A stretch of 64,000 bases of DNA from JANLYQ01 sp031365725. GTDB lineage: Bacteria; Actinomycetota; Actinomycetes; JACCUZ01. Positions 60,955-64,000 of this stretch are shown piece by piece (the first letter of the stretch is position 1; each line of letters opens with the position of its first letter). Where the stretch lies: contig JANLYQ010000017.1 in the NCBI GenBank assembly GCA_031365725.1, forward strand, positions 1 to 64,000. Direction: 5' to 3'. Below the pieces are notes generated by a model, which had not been told where the DNA came from, made no database searches, and saw nothing but the letters and a program-made list of their open reading frames with translations. The translations under genes and the position numbers were made by a program.

Positions 60955-62115
60955 ATGAGCGTGGCCACCCGCAGCACCGCCCTTCGCTGGGTGACGGCTG
61001 CGGCGGTGACCGGTGCGGTGGTCGCGGCGCCGACCGCGCTGGCCCGCTCCACTGCCGGTGGTGGCGTGACCGACCCCGCCGGTCTCCGCGCGCTCGTCGC
61101 AGCCGCCCGCGCCTCGACCGACGTACCGCACCAGGGTCTGGTCGAGGCCACCGGCACGTTGGGCCTGCCCGACCTGCCACGCCTCGGCGACGTCGCCGCG
61201 TTGCTCGGCAGCTCGACGACCGCCCGGGTCTGGTGGCGCTCCCCCTCGGCCTGGCGGGTGGACAAGATAACCGCGACCGGGGAGTCCGACACCTACGCCG
61301 TGGACGGTGGGGTGCAGACGTGGGACTTCGAGACCGGCCAGTCGCAACGCCTCGTCGACCTCGGCTCGATCCGGCTGCCGCGGGTCGACGACCTGGTGCC
61401 ACCACAGGCTGCCCGTCGCGCTCTGGCAGGAGTGACCCGACGCGACGCCCTCACCCCGCTGCCACCGCGCCGGGTCGCAGGTCGCGCAGCCACCGGCGTG
61501 CGCATCGTGCCGGCCGACGCGCGCAGCACCATCGGTCGCATCGACGTGTACGTCGACGAGCGCACCGACCTTCCGCTGTCCCTGGTCGTGGTGCCCCGTA
61601 GCAGCACGGTGGCTGCGTTGCGCAGCACGTTCGTCGACGTGTCGTTCACCGCCCCCGCGGTCTCGGACACGACGCCGCGCACGCCGCCGTTCGGTCGGGT
61701 GCGCACCAGCCGCACCCCCGACCTGGCCAGCGCCTCGGACCGCTACGCACCCTTCGCGCTGCCCGACCGGCTCGCCGGCATGCCACGCGGACGTGGGCTG
61801 CTGGCCGGGCAGGGCACCGCGACCTATGGCCGTGGACTTGCACGGTTCGTCGTCGTGCCGCTGCAGGGGCACACCGGTCGGGCTGCCCTGACCGCGGCGA
61901 CGAGCGGTGGCGGCGCGGCTCTGGATGTCGGCGTCAACGGGGAGGCTGTGCTGGTGACCACACCGCTGCTCAACGTCGTGGTGGCGCGGGCCGAGCCTGC
62001 CGGTGGTGGACGAAGCCGACAGGAACGGTGGTACCTCGTGTCGGGCATGGTCGACGCGGCCACGTTGCAGGCAGCGGTGCGCGGGCTGGCAGACAACCCA
62101 CCTGGTTTCCGGTGA
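60955..62115 (+). CDS. LolA/RseB-like exported protein linked to an ABC transporter
   Basis: 386 residues. An N-terminal signal peptide or anchor (RWVTAAAVTGAVVAAPTALA) precedes a domain with RVWWRSPSAWRVDKITATGESDTYAVDGGVQTWDFETGQSQRL and RVAGRAATGVRIVPADARSTIGRIDVYVDERTDLPLSLVVV, which looks like the open beta-barrel of LolA/RseB proteins that bind lipid acyl groups. The C-terminal part (residues 250-386) is less clear. The stop overlaps the ABC ATPase GTG by GTGA, so the three genes are one unit. A regulatory role like that of RseB is also possible. ATG 60955 has GAGG just upstream. Confidence 0.7.
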   Translation: MSVATRSTALRWVTAAAVTGAVVAAPTALARSTAGGGVTDPAGLRALVAAARASTDVPHQGLVEATGTLGLPDLPRLGDVAALLGSSTTARVWWRSPSAWRVDKITATGESDTYAVDGGVQTWDFETGQSQRLVDLGSIRLPRVDDLVPPQAARRALAGVTRRDALTPLPPRRVAGRAATGVRIVPADARSTIGRIDVYVDERTDLPLSLVVVPRSSTVAALRSTFVDVSFTAPAVSDTTPRTPPFGRVRTSRTPDLASASDRYAPFALPDRLAGMPRGRGLLAGQGTATYGRGLARFVVVPLQGHTGRAALTAATSGGGAALDVGVNGEAVLVTTPLLNVVVARAEPAGGGRSRQERWYLVSGMVDAATLQAAVRGLADNPPGFR

Positions 62116-63101
62116 GTGCCGAGGCGGTGATCAGGACCGAGAAGTTGACCAAGCGGTTCGGCCGCGTCACCGCCGTCGACGACCTGACGTTGACTGTCGG
62201 CGCAGGTGACCGCTATGGCTTCCTCGGGCCCAACGGGTCGGGCAAGACGACGACGGTGCGGATGCTGCTCGGCCTGGTGCTCGCGACGTCCGGGTCGGTC
62301 GAGCTGCTCGGGTCAGCGGTGCCCCACGGACGAGGAGCGGCCCTCGCCCAGGTCGGCGCGCTGATCGAGGGGCCGGCTGCCTACGGCCATCTGTCCGGTC
62401 GCACCAACCTCGCCCTGATCGACGCGTCGGGGCCGCGGGGCGCTGGCGGCGGGCGACGGACACGTCGCCGCCGCATCGCTGCCGCGTTAGAGCAGGTCGG
62501 GCTGGACGCGGTCGGTCGACGACCGGTCAAGGCCTACTCCCTCGGCATGAAGCAGCGCCTCGGTCTGGCGGCTGCGCTGCTGCGCGCACCACGACTGCTG
62601 GTGCTCGACGAACCCACCAACGGCCTCGACCCACAAGGGATCCGCGAGGTCCGCGACCTGCTGCTGCAGCTCAACGAGGCCGGCACCACGATCTTTCTGT
62701 CCAGCCATCTGTTGACCGAGGTCGAGAGTCTCTGCACCCGAGTCGGGGTGCTGCAGCGCGGCCGGCTCGTGGTCGAGGACGACGTCGCCGCCCTGCGCGC
62801 ACCGACCGGCCGGCTGCTGCTGCGCACACCCGATGTCGATGCGGTGGTCGGGTTGCTCGACGGTCGGGTCGAGGCTCGCGACGGTGACCTGCTGACGGTC
62901 CGGCACGGCGACCCGGCGGCGCTCTCGGCGCTGCTCGTCGGCAGTGGTGTGCGGCTCGAGGAGCTGCAGCGCGAACGCCACTCCCTCGAGGACGTGGTGC
63001 TGGGCCTGACCGGGCCCGGGTCGGATCGGGTCTCGGGTTCACCTCCCGACGTCATCGGCGGGGCCCCGCCTTCCGACGTCATCGGCGGGGAGCCGCAGTG
63101 A
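62112..63101 (+). CDS. ABC transporter ATP-binding protein
   Basis: 329 residues. Walker A GPNGSGKTTT, Walker B LLVLDEPTNGLDP, signature YSLGMKQRLGLAAALL (SLGMKQR variant common in ABC-2 exporters) and SSHLLTEVESL. An insertion rich in Arg/Gly (GPRGAGGGRRTRRRR) sits in the helical domain. The last 25 residues contain a repeated DVIGG motif (PPDVIGGAPPSDVIGGEP), from a 24-base direct repeat in the DNA. GTG 62112 overlaps the preceding stop. ABC-2 type exporters of this kind move drugs, lantibiotics or lipids. Confidence 0.9.
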   Translation: MSAEAVIRTEKLTKRFGRVTAVDDLTLTVGAGDRYGFLGPNGSGKTTTVRMLLGLVLATSGSVELLGSAVPHGRGAALAQVGALIEGPAAYGHLSGRTNLALIDASGPRGAGGGRRTRRRRIAAALEQVGLDAVGRRPVKAYSLGMKQRLGLAAALLRAPRLLVLDEPTNGLDPQGIREVRDLLLQLNEAGTTIFLSSHLLTEVESLCTRVGVLQRGRLVVEDDVAALRAPTGRLLLRTPDVDAVVGLLDGRVEARDGDLLTVRHGDPAALSALLVGSGVRLEELQRERHSLEDVVLGLTGPGSDRVSGSPPDVIGGAPPSDVIGGEPQ

Positions 63102-63919
63102 TCGCCGTCGAGCTCGTCAAGCTGTTCCGTCGCCCACGCACCTGGGTGACGATCTTCCTGTTGTGCCTGCTGCCGACGATCGTGGCGGTGTTCCTGTCCG
63201 TGACCGACGTGGCGCCTCGACCGGGCGACGGGCCGGCGTTCCTGTCCGCCGTGCTGGCCAACGGAAAGCTGTTCCCCGCGGCGGCGTTGGGCATCGTGCT
63301 GCCGCTCTTCCTGCCGGTCGCGGTGGCGGTGGTCGCGGGCGACGCCGTGGCCGGCGAGGCCTCCGGTGGCACCCTGCGGTACCTGCTGGTGCGACCGGTC
63401 GGGCGCACCCGGCTGCTCGTCGCCAAGCTGGTGTCGGTGATGGTGTTCCTGCTGGTCGCCGTCACTGCTGTCGCGGGCACGGCGTACATCGTGGGGACGC
63501 GGTTGTTCGTCCCGGTGCCGGGGTCACCGGCGACGGTGGTCACCGGCCTGTCGGGCAGCACGTTGACCCCCGCGCAGCTGGCCGGGCGCACGGTGCTCGT
63601 CATCCTCTACATCTCGTGGTCGATGCTCGGAGTCGCGGCGATCGCTCTGTTCCTCTCGACACTCACCACGTCGTCCCTCGGTGCGGCGCTGGGATCGTTG
63701 GCTGCTCTGGTGACCAGTCAGGTGCTGGTGTCGTTGGATGCGGCGTCGTCGGTGCGCGACTATCTGCCGACGAGGTGGTGGCTGGCGTGGGTCGACCTGT
63801 TCCGCGACCCGATCCTGTGGCACGACCTGCAACGCGGGGTGATCGTGCAGGGCGTCTATGCCGTGGTGATGCTCGTGCTTGCGTGGGCGAACTTCACCAC
63901 CCGCGACATCACGACGTGA
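63098..63919 (+). CDS. ABC-2-type transporter permease
   Basis: 273 residues with about six membrane spans: VTIFLLCLLPTIVAVFLS, FPAAALGIVLPLFLPVAVAVVAGDAVAGEASGGTLRYLLVRPVGRTRLLVAKLVSVMVFLLVAVTAVAGTAYIVG, VLVILYISWSMLGVAAIALFLSTLT and so on. GDAVAGEASGGTLRYLLVRPVGRTRLLVAK is the conserved coupling region of ABC-2 permeases. GTG 63098 overlaps the ATPase stop (GTGA). It forms the exporter with the previous ATPase. Confidence 0.92.
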   Translation: MIAVELVKLFRRPRTWVTIFLLCLLPTIVAVFLSVTDVAPRPGDGPAFLSAVLANGKLFPAAALGIVLPLFLPVAVAVVAGDAVAGEASGGTLRYLLVRPVGRTRLLVAKLVSVMVFLLVAVTAVAGTAYIVGTRLFVPVPGSPATVVTGLSGSTLTPAQLAGRTVLVILYISWSMLGVAAIALFLSTLTTSSLGAALGSLAALVTSQVLVSLDAASSVRDYLPTRWWLAWVDLFRDPILWHDLQRGVIVQGVYAVVMLVLAWANFTTRDITT

Positions 63920-64000
63920 CGGGATATCACGACATGAGGCGCGGCCCAGCCGGACCCGCGCGGTAGGTCAGGTCCCGTCGGGGCAGCGCCTACTGCCTTG
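63920..64000. other. Downstream tail of the window
   Basis: The final 81 bases after the permease stop show no open frame I can assign. GGCAG-cgccta-CTGCC near 63983-63998 could be the start of a terminator or a small palindrome cut by the window end. Confidence 0.3.

Overview
The DNA is uniformly GC-rich, uses many GTG starts, and is packed with 4-base GTGA/ATGA gene overlaps. It carries actinobacterial hallmarks: a near-canonical 68-residue BldC, DUF3073, a Ddn-like deazaflavin nitroreductase, an Lsr2-type DNA-binding tail, RecBCD of the actinobacterial type and a large LuxR-type (LAL) regulator. I read it as chromosomal DNA of a high-GC Gram-positive actinobacterium, most likely a member of the Micrococcales (Intrasporangiaceae/Dermatophilaceae-like). 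The family-level guess is inference. There is no rRNA, tRNA, prophage or CRISPR array that I can see.

Layout. 1-6.5 kb: recB (with a reading-frame break) and recD, then a convergent ERCC4/XPF-type nuclease fused to an Lsr2-like tail. 6.5-14.1 kb: a luciferase-like oxidoreductase, a membrane GGDEF-EAL protein translationally coupled to a CelD/BcsL-like acetyltransferase, a small lipoprotein, and a PhoD phosphatase coupled to a TfoX-like protein. 14.3-19.8 kb: a SWIM-SNF2 helicase divergent from a BLUF blue-light receptor, then a DUF2071 gene and a deazaflavin nitroreductase. 19.8-28.6 kb: PadR regulator, bldC, an uncharacterised gene, a valine/leucine dehydrogenase broken by an amber codon, DUF3073, and purM-purF. 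This is the order known around bldC in streptomycetes, but a DUF559/AbiEi-type gene bracketed by inverted 47-base palindromic repeats sits between DUF3073 and purM. 28.6-37.4 kb: a second GGDEF-EAL protein, a potADBC-type polyamine transporter operon, a secreted carboxypeptidase/GH114 fusion and a sterol-carrier-family gene. 37.5-49 kb: a heterodimeric ABC exporter, a secreted S53 peptidase without a propeptide domain, purS-purQ-purL, and an amino-acid ABC importer. 49-64 kb: a LAL regulator, galE, purC, a PNPOx-like protein, purB-purD with a class III aminotransferase and GNAT upstream, and a LolA-like protein coupled to an ABC transporter.

Eight purine-synthesis genes (purD, B, C, S, Q, L, F, M) lie on the minus strand in four groups over about 33 kb. 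They cover PRPP to AICAR apart from the GAR transformylase (PurN) and AIR carboxylation (PurE/PurK) steps, and PurB also serves the AMP branch. Between them sit transporters and secreted enzymes on either strand. Signalling genes are prominent: two complete c-di-GMP synthase/phosphodiesterase proteins, a blue-light sensor, BldC, PadR and LAL.

The least explained material is non-coding: several short tandem repeats (7, 10, 11, 12 and 31 bases), a four-copy family of 47-base palindromes ending in CTCCGGAG, and an 89-base inverted repeat in the leader of the polyamine operon. The most interesting protein candidates are the ERCC4-Lsr2 nuclease beside recBCD, the repeat-bracketed DUF559 gene, and the carboxypeptidase-GH114 fusion.
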